Positions 1 through 8,659 of a stretch of DNA of 64,000 nucleotides are shown piece by piece. Source of the stretch: Bacillus tequilensis KCTC 13622 (GTDB lineage: Bacteria; Bacillota; Bacilli; Bacillales; Bacillaceae); contig NZ_AYTO01000039.1 in assembly GCF_000507145.1 (NCBI RefSeq), positions 124,001-188,000 of the forward strand, read 5' to 3'. Positions within the stretch are counted from its first letter, which is position 1; each line of letters starts with the position of its first letter. The notes beneath the pieces were generated by a model, which was not told the DNA's origin, ran no database searches, and worked only from the letters and a program-made list of their open reading frames with translations. Made by a program: the position numbers and the translations under genes.

Positions 1-1172
1 CGCTGACGAACAATGATTTTTATATCATTGATTCCAAGGTGGAAGAAATCGCCCGCGGCCTCGGTTTGAGTGATATCGGTTTAGAGCGCGATGTCACTGA
101 TTTGAGCGGCGGACAGCGCACCAAGGTTCTTCTCGCTAAGCTTCTCCTTGAAAAGCCGGAAATTCTGCTTCTCGATGAGCCGACCAACTACCTTGATGAG
201 CAGCATATCGAATGGCTGAAACGCTACCTGCAGGAATACGAGAACGCGTTTATCCTGATTTCCCACGATATTCCGTTCTTAAACAGCGTCATCAACCTGA
301 TTTATCACGTTGAAAATCAAAAGCTGACACGCTATGTCGGCGACTACCATCAGTTTATGGAAGTCTACGAAGTGAAGAAACAGCAGCTTGAAGCCGCGTA
401 CAAAAAGCAGCAGCAGGAAGTCGCTGAGCTGAAGGATTTCGTCGCCCGCAACAAAGCGCGCGTCAGCACGAGAAACATGGCGATGTCCCGCCAAAAGAAA
501 CTCGATAAGATGGATATGATCGAGCTTGCGGCAGAAAAGCCAAAGCCGGAATTCCATTTCAAGCCGGCGAGAACGTCAGGCAAGCTGATTTTCGAAACGA
601 AGGATCTCGTGATCGGTTACGATTCCCCGCTGTCACGTCCGCTCAATCTCCGGATGGAGCGCGGCCAAAAAATCGCCCTTTATGGCGCAAACGGGATCGG
701 AAAAACGACATTACTGAAAAGTTTGCTTGGCGAAATCCAGCCGCTTGAAGGTTCGGTTGAACGCGGCGAACATCTCTTTACCGGCTATTTCGAGCAAGAG
801 GTCAAGGAAACAAACAACAATACGTGCATCGAAGAGGTATGGAGCGAATTCCCTTCTTATACCCAGTATGAAATCCGGGCAGCGCTGGCAAAATGCGGAC
901 TGACGACAAAACATATCGAAAGCCGCGTCTCCGTATTAAGCGGAGGCGAAAAAGCGAAAGTCAGATTGTGCAAGCTGCTTAACTCGGAAACAAACCTGCT
1001 TGTGCTAGATGAGCCGACAAACCACTTGGATGTCGACGCGAAAGAAGAACTCAAGCGCGCCCTCAAAGAATATAAAGGCTCGATTCTGCTGATTTCCCAT
1101 GAGCCAGAGTTTTATATGGATATCGCGACAGAAACGTGGAACTGCGAGTCTTGGACGACGAAGGTGCTTTAA
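1..1172 (+). CDS. yfmM: ABC-F family ATPase YfmM, 5' end outside window
   Basis: Frame 3 is open from the first base, so the gene enters from the left and only about 389 C-terminal residues are present (the family is usually about 520). Visible are the first domain's signature (LSGGQRTKV) and Walker B (LLLDEPTNYLD), a charged helical linker, then the complete second domain with Walker A (GANGIGKTT), signature (LSGGEKAKV) and Walker B (LVLDEPTNHLD). There is no membrane segment, as expected for ABC-F proteins, many of which act on the ribosome. The specific role of YfmM is not clear from sequence. A strong terminator follows directly. Confidence 0.93.
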   Translation, partial: LTNNDFYIIDSKVEEIARGLGLSDIGLERDVTDLSGGQRTKVLLAKLLLEKPEILLLDEPTNYLDEQHIEWLKRYLQEYENAFILISHDIPFLNSVINLIYHVENQKLTRYVGDYHQFMEVYEVKKQQLEAAYKKQQQEVAELKDFVARNKARVSTRNMAMSRQKKLDKMDMIELAAEKPKPEFHFKPARTSGKLIFETKDLVIGYDSPLSRPLNLRMERGQKIALYGANGIGKTTLLKSLLGEIQPLEGSVERGEHLFTGYFEQEVKETNNNTCIEEVWSEFPSYTQYEIRAALAKCGLTTKHIESRVSVLSGGEKAKVRLCKLLNSETNLLVLDEPTNHLDVDAKEELKRALKEYKGSILLISHEPEFYMDIATETWNCESWTTKVL

Positions 1173-1182
1173 ATCGAAGAAA

Positions 1183-1212
1183 ACCCGCCCTTCAGCAGGC
1201 GGGTTTTTTACT
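1183..1212 (+). terminator. Rho-independent terminator after yfmM
   Basis: A 9-10 bp GC-rich stem (AAACCCGCC / GGCGGGTTT) with a short loop is followed by a T run, 11 bases after the yfmM stop. The next 280 bases up to yfmO hold a weak inverted repeat (TGCCACTTG near 1212, CAAGTGGCA near 1238) and no convincing gene. Confidence 0.9.
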
Positions 1213-1454
1213 GCCACTTGGCGATGTGAATTCAACAAGTGGCAGCTCTTTTGGCAAAAAGCTCAACGTCTTCCTCATCAACCCATTCGGTGAACCATTC
1301 AACAGAAAAGCTACGCTGTGAACGTATCGATACAGCGCCTGGTTCGCCAAGCTTTCATATTCCCCCGACAGCATGACGCATCAGTTGATAAGCCCCTCTG
1401 AAATAAACAGATACATTCCCATTCTCGCCTCACCAATGCCTGAGGCTCCACGAT

Positions 1455-1487
1455 TAAAAAAGACACTGCATATGCGCAGTGTCTTTC
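1455..1487 (-). terminator. Terminator of yfmP-yfmO
   Basis: The stem GACACTGC/GCAGTGTC is followed on the minus strand by a run of T, immediately downstream of the yfmO stop. Confidence 0.85.
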
Positions 1488-1491
1488 GTTA

Positions 1492-2682
1492 TTAATGCCC
1501 CGTCTTAATCCCAGCAAGGTGTTTACGTCCCATGAGAAGGACAAGCATGCCGACAAAAACGACGATTCCGCCTACTGTATATGGTGTGCTTGCGGTGAAG
1601 TGTTCTGACAGCATTCCCGCAATCCACGGAGCGAGTGCGCCGCCGATGAAGCGGACTGAGCTGTAGGCTGAAGACGCGATTGAGCGTTCAACCGGCGCAG
1701 AACCCATCACAGCGGTTGTCATGATCGTATTCACCATACCGAGGACAGCACCAGCGACAACAATACATGTAATAATCAAAGTCTGATGGTCTGTCCAGAT
1801 CCCCATAATAACGAGAATGGCCGCAAAGGCGATAAAGAGAACGACGAGCGAACGCACTGTGCCCAGCGCTTTGTGCACGAGCGGCGCCGTAAAGACTGAC
1901 GTAATCGCCAGCAGAAGGCCCCAGCCGAAGAAGACATATCCAAGACCATGTTCATCTAAATCCAGAACGAACGGAGAATAAGCAAGCAAAATAAAAAATC
2001 CAAAGTTGTATAAGAATGCCGATACCGCCATCGTTAAAAGGCCTTTATATTTGAGCGCCTTCATCGCATCAAACACACCGACGCGTTTCGCCGGTTTCGG
2101 TAATTTTGGCAGCATCAAAGAAATTGCGATTAACGCAATAAACATCAGGACAGATACTCCGAAAAACGGTGCGCGCCATGAAATGCTTCCAAGCTCTCCG
2201 CCTGCAAGCGGTCCGACAGAAATCCCAAGACCGAGCGCAGCCTCATACAAAATAATCGCTTGGGCGCTGCCGCCGACTGACACGCCGACGATAACCGCAA
2301 GCGCTGTTGAGATAAACAAAGCATTACCTAATCCCCAGCCGCCGCGATAGCCGACTAGCTGAGCAATTGAGCTTGAGCTGCCGCCAAGCCCCGCAAACAC
2401 AATAATAAAAATAAGTCCGAGAATTAATGTCCATTTCGCACCGATGCGGCTGGAAATGGCTCCTGAGAAAAACATCATAAATCCGGTAACAAGCAAATAA
2501 CTTGTAAACAAGAGTGATACTTCACTAGGTGAAGCATGTAATTGTGCGGCAATGGCCGGAAGAATTGGATCGACCAGCCCGATTCCCATAAAAGAAATCA
2601 CACAGGCAAACGCGACAGCCCATACTGCTTTCGGCTGGCTGAGCAAGCCTGTTTTCTGATTCACTTGTTTTGTCTTATCCAT
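1492..2682 (-). CDS. yfmO: MFS drug-efflux transporter YfmO
   Basis: A 396-residue, very hydrophobic protein with about 12 membrane segments and the major facilitator layout. A motif-A-like loop (SRIGAKW) follows TM2, and the N-terminal half has the drug:H+ antiporter pattern (PILPAIAAQL in TM1). The start ATG has a strong ribosome site (GGAGGT). It lies 65 bp downstream of the MerR-type regulator yfmP and is probably co-transcribed with it; in B. subtilis YfmP is the known repressor of yfmP-yfmO. The natural substrate is not evident from sequence. Confidence 0.93.
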   Translation of the reverse strand: MDKTKQVNQKTGLLSQPKAVWAVAFACVISFMGIGLVDPILPAIAAQLHASPSEVSLLFTSYLLVTGFMMFFSGAISSRIGAKWTLILGLIFIIVFAGLGGSSSSIAQLVGYRGGWGLGNALFISTALAVIVGVSVGGSAQAIILYEAALGLGISVGPLAGGELGSISWRAPFFGVSVLMFIALIAISLMLPKLPKPAKRVGVFDAMKALKYKGLLTMAVSAFLYNFGFFILLAYSPFVLDLDEHGLGYVFFGWGLLLAITSVFTAPLVHKALGTVRSLVVLFIAFAAILVIMGIWTDHQTLIITCIVVAGAVLGMVNTIMTTAVMGSAPVERSIASSAYSSVRFIGGALAPWIAGMLSEHFTASTPYTVGGIVVFVGMLVLLMGRKHLAGIKTGH

Positions 2683-2747
2683 TTGACCTGACCTCCATCT
2701 TTATTCCATTAAAAGAAACGCTACAAAAATAGCGTTTAACAAACTTT

Positions 2748-3170
2748 TCATTCGATTGATTGAATGCCGCGTTCCGCTTTTTCTTTCATGCCTTGCAGGC
2801 GTTCTTTAAAGCTTTGGAATGTGCGGATTTTCTCATCAATCAAATTCAGCTGGTGATTCAGGGTTTCCTGAATTTCCTCCAGTTTTTCTTTCCGTTCCTT
2901 AGGATCCAGTGACAACAAATACCCCTCTTTGTTTAACTCTAGCTGGCGGCTGGTTTCCATGAAATGCTGAAGCTCCTGAAGGGAAAAACCGAGCACCTCT
3001 TTTGTGCTGATGACTTTCTCAAGCTCCTCCATATCATCCTCTGAATAAAGCCTTACACCGCCGTCTGTCCGTTTAGGCGCCGGAATCAAGCCGATTTCTT
3101 CATAAAATCGGATGGTCCGCTTCGTCAGTCCGCTTCTTTTTGCTACTTCGTCAATCTTCATCCATTCCAA
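2748..3170 (-). CDS. yfmP: MerR-family repressor YfmP
   Basis: A 140-residue protein with a MerR helix-turn-helix at residues 4-40 (IDEVAKRSGLTKRTIRFYEEIGL), the wing (GVRLYSEDD) and a long C-terminal coiled coil, with no obvious ligand domain. The TTG at 3170 is chosen because AAGGGGG sits 7 bases upstream; the in-frame ATG at 3161 is too far from it. It heads the yfmP-yfmO operon and its promoter carries a perfect 8+8 inverted repeat, consistent with autoregulation. Confidence 0.93.
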   Translation of the reverse strand: MEWMKIDEVAKRSGLTKRTIRFYEEIGLIPAPKRTDGGVRLYSEDDMEELEKVISTKEVLGFSLQELQHFMETSRQLELNKEGYLLSLDPKERKEKLEEIQETLNHQLNLIDEKIRTFQSFKERLQGMKEKAERGIQSIE

Positions 3171-3200
3171 GGTAAATCCCCCTTCGCCGTTTCTGTTACC

Positions 3201-3236
3201 ATTATACACCTTTTGAACCTTAACGTAAACGTTAAG
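3201..3236 (-). promoter_or_regulatory. yfmP-yfmO promoter with dyad operator
   Basis: On the minus strand a TATAAT box (3201-3206) lies 17 bp from TTTACG (3224-3229). An inverted repeat CTTAACGT-AA-ACGTTAAG spans 3219-3236 over the -35. This placement suits binding by the MerR-type regulator encoded just downstream. Assignment of the operator is inference. Confidence 0.7.
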
Positions 3237-3250
3237 TTTTGAAAAGCCAT

Positions 3251-3280
3251 AAAAAAAACGGGCAGCATCAAGCACCCGTC
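3251..3280 (-). terminator. Terminator of yfmQ
   Basis: An imperfect stem (ACGGGTGC / GCTGCCCGT) is followed on the minus strand by eight T residues, between yfmQ and the yfmP promoter. Confidence 0.75.
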
Positions 3281-3294
3281 TTTCACTTTCCTAT

Positions 3295-3741
3295 TTAAGC
3301 TAAACTTCCTGTCACTGACAGAGACTCTTTTTGAAGGCTTTCAGAAAGCAACTGATACGCAATCACTTTCTTCTTGTACTGTTTCACGACGTCGATATGG
3401 TCGTCGTAGCGATACACAAACAGCTTGACATCATGTTTGCCTTTTTTCGTATCTATCACCAGCGGCGTGCCGCCATTTTCCGGATGCAAATAACGCTCTT
3501 CGTCACCTGGATAAATATAATATTTCTCCAGAAAGACAGCTTCGTTAAATTGGTCAATCACTTTCTGCTTTTCTTCACCCTCGAGACGTTTTCCATCTAG
3601 TGAAAGAACAGCATGTTCGTCATTCAGCTTGGCGTGCACCGCAAATTTGCTGAGCAGCCATTCTATGACGCCTGTTGGAAGACAGGTTAATAAAATTTTC
3701 ACCAAACTCATGAGGATTAACATCACGATCACCCATGTCAT
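3295..3741 (-). CDS. yfmQ: YfmQ, membrane-anchored protein of unknown function
   Basis: A 148-residue protein with one N-terminal hydrophobic segment (residues about 3-28), probably a membrane anchor, and a hydrophilic remainder rich in charged residues and tyrosine. The ATG is preceded by GGAGATG. It matches YfmQ of B. subtilis by memory; the function is unknown. It has its own terminator and stands apart from yfmP. Confidence 0.85.
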   Translation of the reverse strand: MTWVIVMLILMSLVKILLTCLPTGVIEWLLSKFAVHAKLNDEHAVLSLDGKRLEGEEKQKVIDQFNEAVFLEKYYIYPGDEERYLHPENGGTPLVIDTKKGKHDVKLFVYRYDDHIDVVKQYKKKVIAYQLLSESLQKESLSVTGSLA

Positions 3742-3863
3742 ACTTCATCATCTCCAATAGTTTTCCATGTGACGCTGACACACGATTCCATCCTATCATA
3801 AGCAGGGTGCCTCGTTTTTGTACATTATGTGAAAAAACAAGGCCTTCTGCGGGCTGCGCTTTT

Positions 3864-5753
3864 TCAGCTATCCAGCTCTTCTATCATGAGGGACAATTCT
3901 GTCCAGCGGTCCATCGCGGCCTCAAGCTCCTCCGCAGTTTTCGCCTGTTCAGCCATCAGCTCTTGGATTTTTCCGAAATCACTGCCTGCTGCGGCGATGT
4001 CAGCTTCAAGCTGATCATGCTTTTCTTCCAGCTGGGCGATTTTATCTTCAATGCCATCCCATTCAAGCTGATCTTTGTAGGAAAGCTTTTTCCGTTTTTT
4101 CTTCGGCTCAGCTTCGGTCGGCTTGTCTTCAGCAGCCGGTTTAGCAGCGGTTTTTTTCGATTTTGACTCCTCCATATAGTCGCTGTAGGAGCCTTGGAAG
4201 CGGGAAATAACACCGTTTCCTTCAAACACAATCAAACGGTCGACGACACGGTCAAGGAAATAACGGTCATGGGATACGGTGATGACGACGCCGGGGAACT
4301 GGTCAATATAATCTTCCAAGACGCTTAATGTTTCAGTATCCAAATCGTTCGTCGGCTCATCGAGAAATAGGACATTCGGCTCCTGCATGAGAACCTGCAG
4401 CAAGTATAAACGGCGTTTTTCCCCGCCGGACAGCTTGCGGATGTACGTTTGCTGCATCGAGCGCGGGAAGAGGAAGCGCTCCAGCATTTGTTCAGCTGTA
4501 ATGATATCGCCATCAACTGTTTTGACGATCTCCGCCGTTTCTTTTATATAGTCAATGACCTTTAGCTCGCCATTCATTTCACTATGATCCTGAGTATAGT
4601 AGCCGATTCTGACAGTCTGTCCGATCGTAATATGGCCGCCGTCTGGCGCATGACGGCCGGCAAGTGTGTTTAAAAGCGTTGTTTTTCCGATGCCGTTCGG
4701 CCCGATGATCCCGATCCGTTCACCCGGTATGACCAATTCATTAAAGCGGTCGACAAGCATGCGGCCGTCATAAGCGATCATGACATTCTCTGCTTCAATG
4801 ACCTGTTTGCCAAGACGGTGAGAGCCAATCGCAAAGTCGAGTGAACCCGATGACTGAGGGCCTTTCTGCTCCTTAAGCGTCTCCACTCGGTCAATTCTCG
4901 CCTTTTGCTTTGTGGAGCGGGCTTTCGCTCCACGTCTGAGCCAAGCCAGTTCGCGGCGCAGCAGGTTTTGCCGCTTCGTTTCCTTTTGCTCAGCCTGCGC
5001 TTCACGTTCCGCGCGTTTTTCTAGAAACACTTCATAGTTGCCTTTGTATGTGTAGAGGCTGCCTCGTTCAAGCTCATAAATACGGTTCGTGACACGGTTT
5101 AAGAAATACCGATCGTGCGTCACCAGCATCACAGATCCGGGGTATTGACTTAAATACCCTTCAAGCCACTCAATTGTTTCATTATCCAAGTGGTTCGTCG
5201 GCTCGTCTAAAATGAGCAAATCAGCGGGCTGGATTAAGTTTTTCGCAATCGCCACCCGTTTTTTCTGACCGCCTGAGAGCTCGTTGACCGGTTTTGTTAC
5301 GTCGTTAACACCGAGCTTAGACAAAACGGTTTTCGCCAGTGTGTTCGCATCCCACGCGTTGTTCGCGTCCATTTTCGCCTGCGCTGCCAGCAGATGTTTC
5401 TGGCGCTGTTCATTTTCGGGATCAACCCCCAGTTCATACAGCGCTTTTTCATATTCACGCAAGGTTTTCATTACAGCTGATTCACCGGAGTAGATATGCT
5501 CCAGCACAGTTTGCCCCGCAGGCAGCTCAGGGTCTTGATGAAGAAATTCGACGTTTACGCTGCCGGATTTCGTGATGTCTCCCTCTTCAATAGATTCCAA
5601 GCCGGCAATCACTTTCAGCAGCGTGGATTTTCCTGTTCCGTTCGGCCCGATTAATCCGATTCTCTCATTCTCTTCAATATGAAAGGAGATATGGTCAAAT
5701 AATGTTTTATCTCCGTATGTTTTATATACATTTTCCGCTTTTAGTATGCTCAT
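3864..5753 (-). CDS. yfmR: ABC-F ATPase YfmR
   Basis: A 629-residue soluble protein with two ATP-binding cassettes. Domain 1 has Walker A GPNGTGKST and signature LSGGQKKRV; domain 2 has GPNGIGKTT and LSGGEKRRL. Both Walker B segments end DEPTN-LD. A basic linker separates them and an acidic/basic coiled-coil tail ends the protein. This is the Uup/EttA-like ABC-F layout; YfmR is reported to help translation of difficult sequences. The ATG at 5753 gives the known family length; an upstream in-frame TTG at 5765 is less likely. Confidence 0.94.
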   Translation of the reverse strand: MSILKAENVYKTYGDKTLFDHISFHIEENERIGLIGPNGTGKSTLLKVIAGLESIEEGDITKSGSVNVEFLHQDPELPAGQTVLEHIYSGESAVMKTLREYEKALYELGVDPENEQRQKHLLAAQAKMDANNAWDANTLAKTVLSKLGVNDVTKPVNELSGGQKKRVAIAKNLIQPADLLILDEPTNHLDNETIEWLEGYLSQYPGSVMLVTHDRYFLNRVTNRIYELERGSLYTYKGNYEVFLEKRAEREAQAEQKETKRQNLLRRELAWLRRGAKARSTKQKARIDRVETLKEQKGPQSSGSLDFAIGSHRLGKQVIEAENVMIAYDGRMLVDRFNELVIPGERIGIIGPNGIGKTTLLNTLAGRHAPDGGHITIGQTVRIGYYTQDHSEMNGELKVIDYIKETAEIVKTVDGDIITAEQMLERFLFPRSMQQTYIRKLSGGEKRRLYLLQVLMQEPNVLFLDEPTNDLDTETLSVLEDYIDQFPGVVITVSHDRYFLDRVVDRLIVFEGNGVISRFQGSYSDYMEESKSKKTAAKPAAEDKPTEAEPKKKRKKLSYKDQLEWDGIEDKIAQLEEKHDQLEADIAAAGSDFGKIQELMAEQAKTAEELEAAMDRWTELSLMIEELDS

Positions 5754-5860
5754 GGTTCCTATCAATCCTCACGTAAGTTCATGTGTACATTTTAAATCAG
5801 CCGCTGGAATAAAACTAGTGAAACGTCAACAAATTTCATGGAAATGCAGGATAGAAAAAG

Positions 5861-5883
5861 ACCGGGGACATTTGTCCCCGGTC
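5861..5883. terminator. Left copy of duplicated terminator hairpin (yfmS side)
   Basis: A near-perfect palindrome (GGGGACA-TT-TGTCCCC core) repeated exactly at 6056-6078. On the minus strand this left copy is followed by CTTTTTCTAT, so it is the functional terminator for yfmT-yfmS transcription. The 23-bp identity with the right copy looks like a target-site duplication. Confidence 0.8.
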
Positions 5884-6055
5884 ACAGATTGTTGACAAAA
5901 GCCTAAAACGTTTTAGGTTTTTGTCCTCTTTTCAGCGTGATTGAAAACCCTTGAATTCTAGGAAGGGCGAGCATCGGAGCGGAGCGAATGTCCTTATTCG
6001 TGAGCACCGACGCGCAGGTCTGACAACGAATGCGAGGGTTTGCCGACACGCTGAA
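5884..6055. repeat. Structured interspersed repeat element, copy 1 (172 bp)
   Basis: The element begins with a 32-nt hairpin (5893-5924; arms GACAAAAGCCTAAAAC and GTTTTAGGTTTTTGTC). A larger inverted structure follows, bounded by TTCAGCGTG (5931-5939) and CACGCTGAA (6047-6055), with ACCCTTG and CGAGGGTTTG as inner arms. It is clearly related to 54612-54757 and 43417-43550. It is flanked by 23-bp direct repeats. It resembles the short intergenic repeats (about 190 bp) reported in the B. subtilis genome, but identity with that family was not checked. No coding capacity. Confidence 0.85.
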
Positions 6056-6078
6056 ACCGGGGACATTTGTCCCCGGTC
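6056..6078. repeat. Right copy of the duplicated hairpin flanking repeat copy 1
   Basis: Identical over 23 bp to 5861-5883. It lies immediately after the yfmS stop codon on the minus strand but lacks a T run on that side because the repeat element follows. Confidence 0.85.
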
Positions 6079-6080
6079 TC

Positions 6081-6941
6081 TTATTCTTCCTCAAGCGCTT
6101 TTTCTGCCATTTTTGCGAGATGCTGCGCGCTTCCTGAAATCTCCTGCATCGTGGCTGAGATTTGTTCAACAGCAGCGGCTTGTCCGTCTGTATGCTGATT
6201 AATCGACTCAATCGATTCCTCCAGCCCTTTCAGCAGGCTGTGGATTTTTTTCGTAATCTGGTCAATCTGGCCGACATTTTCTTTCGAATGCGTCGCTAGC
6301 TTTCTGATCTCGTCTGCCACGACAGAGAAGCCTTTTCCTGACTCCCCTGCTCTCGCCGCTTCGATCGCGGCGTTCAAACCGAGCAGATTACTTTGGTCAG
6401 AAATGCCTTTCACGGTTACTGAAATATCAGCGATTTCACCGGCGCTTTCACTTACCTTTTTCGCCTGAGAAGAAATGCCTGTCATTTGAGATGAAAACCC
6501 GTTGATTGATTCAGAAATATCTGAAATGGCAGCAGCCGTTTGTTCAACGACAGCTGATAAGCTTTCCGCCACATCATGAAGCTTTGACGACTCCTCAAGG
6601 CTCGTTCCGAGGCCGACGCCCCCTATCACTTTTCCATTCTCGTCGTGGAGCGGGATGGCACGCGCGATCAATGGGAAGCCGAACAATTCTTTCGGAACCA
6701 TGCTCGCCTTCTTCTGATTGCTGCGGATGGCGTCTGTGATAATGTCACCTTTTTGCAGCGGATCGCCGGCTTTTACGTTCAGAGAAAAGGTTTTGGCCGG
6801 TATATTCACGAGCAGTTTTTCCGTATCGTAAATGCCGATTGTAATATCATCCTGTACCAAACTGTTTAAATATGGGGCTACTTTGATAAACGCGTCAAGA
6901 AGTTCTGCGGTTTCTTTTTCGGTTCTTATGCTCAATTCCAT
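6081..6941 (-). CDS. yfmS: Soluble methyl-accepting chemotaxis-like receptor YfmS
   Basis: A 286-residue protein with no membrane segment. Residues about 1-125 form a small sensor domain ([12 protein letters not shown] at its end). The rest is the MCP signalling hairpin, including the conserved tip [18 protein letters not shown] near the middle. It starts 13 bp downstream of yfmT and should be co-transcribed with it. A cytosolic receptor paired with an aldehyde dehydrogenase suggests sensing of an intracellular metabolite, but this is inference. Confidence 0.92.
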   Translation of the reverse strand: MELSIRTEKETAELLDAFIKVAPYLNSLVQDDITIGIYDTEKLLVNIPAKTFSLNVKAGDPLQKGDIITDAIRSNQKKASMVPKELFGFPLIARAIPLHDENGKVIGGVGLGTSLEESSKLHDVAESLSAVVEQTAAAISDISESINGFSSQMTGISSQAKKVSESAGEIADISVTVKGISDQSNLLGLNAAIEAARAGESGKGFSVVADEIRKLATHSKENVGQIDQITKKIHSLLKGLEESIESINQHTDGQAAAVEQISATMQEISGSAQHLAKMAEKALEEE

Positions 6942-6954
6942 TCACTCCTTTTGA

Positions 6955-8412
6955 TTAATAAGGGAAGCTGCGTTTCTCGTGCTGGACCGAAATCCATTTC
7001 AGTGTCGTAAATTCTTCGAGGCTCCATTCACCGTTCAAACGGCCGAGGCCGGATTGCTTTTCACCGCCGAAGGCCACATTCGGTTCATCATTGATGGTCG
7101 TGTCATTGACGTGAATCATACCTGTTTCAATGCGCTTCGCAAAAGCCACGCCGCGCTCAAGATTTGACGTATGTACGGCACCGCTCAAGCCAAACGGGGT
7201 TTCGTTCGCGATGTCCACCGCTTCGTCTTCTGAATCAAATTTCATAAAGGAGACGACAGGCCCGAACAGCTCTTCCTTGGCAATGCTCATGAACGGTTTT
7301 ACATCTTTTAAAATCGTCGGTTCTACGATCGTTCCGTTAAATCCGCCAAGCTTCACTGGAACAGCGCCTTCTTCAATCGCTTGCTCTACAGATTTCATCA
7401 GACCGTCCGTCTGTCTGCTGTTGATTAATGGCCCGATAATCGTATCTGGGTCCATCGGGTCACCGACCTTCAGCGTTTCCACTTTTGCCTGATACAGCTC
7501 AAGGAACTTGTCATAAATAGAAGAATGAACGAGCACACGGTTGGCTGACATACAAATCTGCCCTTGGTGTGTAAATCGGCTGAACACCGCCGCGTCAACC
7601 GCATATTCTATATCTGCATCCTCAAGCACGATAAATGCGCTGTTGCCGCCGAGTTCAAGAAGCGGCTTTTTAAAGTGCTTCATCGCAAGCTGGCCGATGT
7701 AGCTGCCCACTTTTGTGGAACCTGTAAATGAGATGATGCGCGGCACCGGGTGTTCGACAAAGCTGTCTCCGATTTCCGCAATATCAGTGACAACGACATT
7801 CAGCAGCCCCTCTGGAATTCCCGCATTCTCAAAAATTTTCGCAATCAGCGTACCGCCGCAGATCGGCGTTTCTTCATGCGGCTTTAACACGACGCCATTG
7901 CCGGCTCCGAGCGCGGGCGCCACTGATTTCATAGATAAAAAGAATGGGAAGTTAAATGGACTGATGACACCGACAACACCTGCCGGCACACGATATAATC
8001 TGTTTTCCTTGCCGTCTATTGTTGACGGAAGAATTTTTCCTTCCATGCGGACAGGGAACGTTGCCGCTTCTTTTATGATGTTTTTGACAAGCCCGATTTC
8101 AAAGGCCGCTTTGAGCCTTGTTCCGCCAAGCTCCTCCATAATCAAATAAATGATGGCTTCTTCATTCTCTTCAATATACGTAACGGCTTTTTCTAAAATA
8201 GTTCTTTTCTCGAACGGATTGACCGCATCCCATTTTTTCTTCGCCAGCGCCGCCGCCCTGTACGCTTCATCTACATCGTCAGCAGTCGCTTTTTTGAAGG
8301 CTGTGAATGTTTTTTGGGTATAAGGATTTTTGTTTTCCAATACATTTGGGCTGCTGCCCTCCTGCCATTTACCGCCAATAAACTGTTTATTCAACTCTTC
8401 ATATTGAAACAT
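6955..8412 (-). CDS. yfmT: Aldehyde dehydrogenase YfmT (vanillin dehydrogenase-like)
   Basis: A 485-residue NAD(P)-dependent aldehyde dehydrogenase. Conserved features are SPFNFPFFLS, the Rossmann loop FTGSTKVG, catalytic Glu in LELGGNSAF, catalytic Cys in HQGQICMSANR and the C-terminal FGGEKQSGLGR. YfmT of B. subtilis is described as a vanillin dehydrogenase. The ATG at 8412 is used (GGAGATG upstream), giving the known length; an in-frame ATG at 8421 is poorer. It is the first gene of yfmT-yfmS. Confidence 0.93.
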   Translation of the reverse strand: MFQYEELNKQFIGGKWQEGSSPNVLENKNPYTQKTFTAFKKATADDVDEAYRAAALAKKKWDAVNPFEKRTILEKAVTYIEENEEAIIYLIMEELGGTRLKAAFEIGLVKNIIKEAATFPVRMEGKILPSTIDGKENRLYRVPAGVVGVISPFNFPFFLSMKSVAPALGAGNGVVLKPHEETPICGGTLIAKIFENAGIPEGLLNVVVTDIAEIGDSFVEHPVPRIISFTGSTKVGSYIGQLAMKHFKKPLLELGGNSAFIVLEDADIEYAVDAAVFSRFTHQGQICMSANRVLVHSSIYDKFLELYQAKVETLKVGDPMDPDTIIGPLINSRQTDGLMKSVEQAIEEGAVPVKLGGFNGTIVEPTILKDVKPFMSIAKEELFGPVVSFMKFDSEDEAVDIANETPFGLSGAVHTSNLERGVAFAKRIETGMIHVNDTTINDEPNVAFGGEKQSGLGRLNGEWSLEEFTTLKWISVQHEKRSFPY

Positions 8413-8573
8413 GGTCAGCATCTCCTTTATAACCTCAAGTCAAAATATGGGCGAATCTATTTTTTCTATCGGTTCGCCGTGCATAAACTTGAATATCATA
8501 TTACTAAAAATTACTATTCTATGATACGCCAACGCTTTTTCGCTTCTACCATTTAAAGTAGGAAAATATGTGA

Positions 8574-8602
8574 TTGACTGCGCCAAATTTCGACAATATA
8601 AT
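8574..8602 (+). promoter_or_regulatory. Sigma-A promoter of yfnA
   Basis: TTGACT (8574-8579) and TATAAT (8597-8602) are separated by 17 bp, 57 bases upstream of the yfnA start. Confidence 0.8.
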
Positions 8603-8659
8603 ACAACGAGAACTACATATAATGATTAGAATATTTCGAATTTTTCAGGAGGAACTTTG

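Noticed and set aside
1192..1556. Small ORFs between yfmM and yfmO
   Set aside because: They overlap the terminators of both neighbours and lack ribosome sites.
5339..5575. Small ORFs opposite the ABC-F genes
   Set aside because: Antisense shadows of GC-rich coding sequence; no ribosome sites.
5903..6211. 102-residue ORF across repeat copy 1 and the end of yfmS
   Set aside because: It reads through terminator hairpins and the repeat element, and has no ribosome site.
8440..8480. Inverted repeat GGCGAA...TTCGCC upstream of yfmT, considered as a riboswitch
   Set aside because: A single short stem without conserved riboswitch features; it may be an operator, but nothing supports a specific call.
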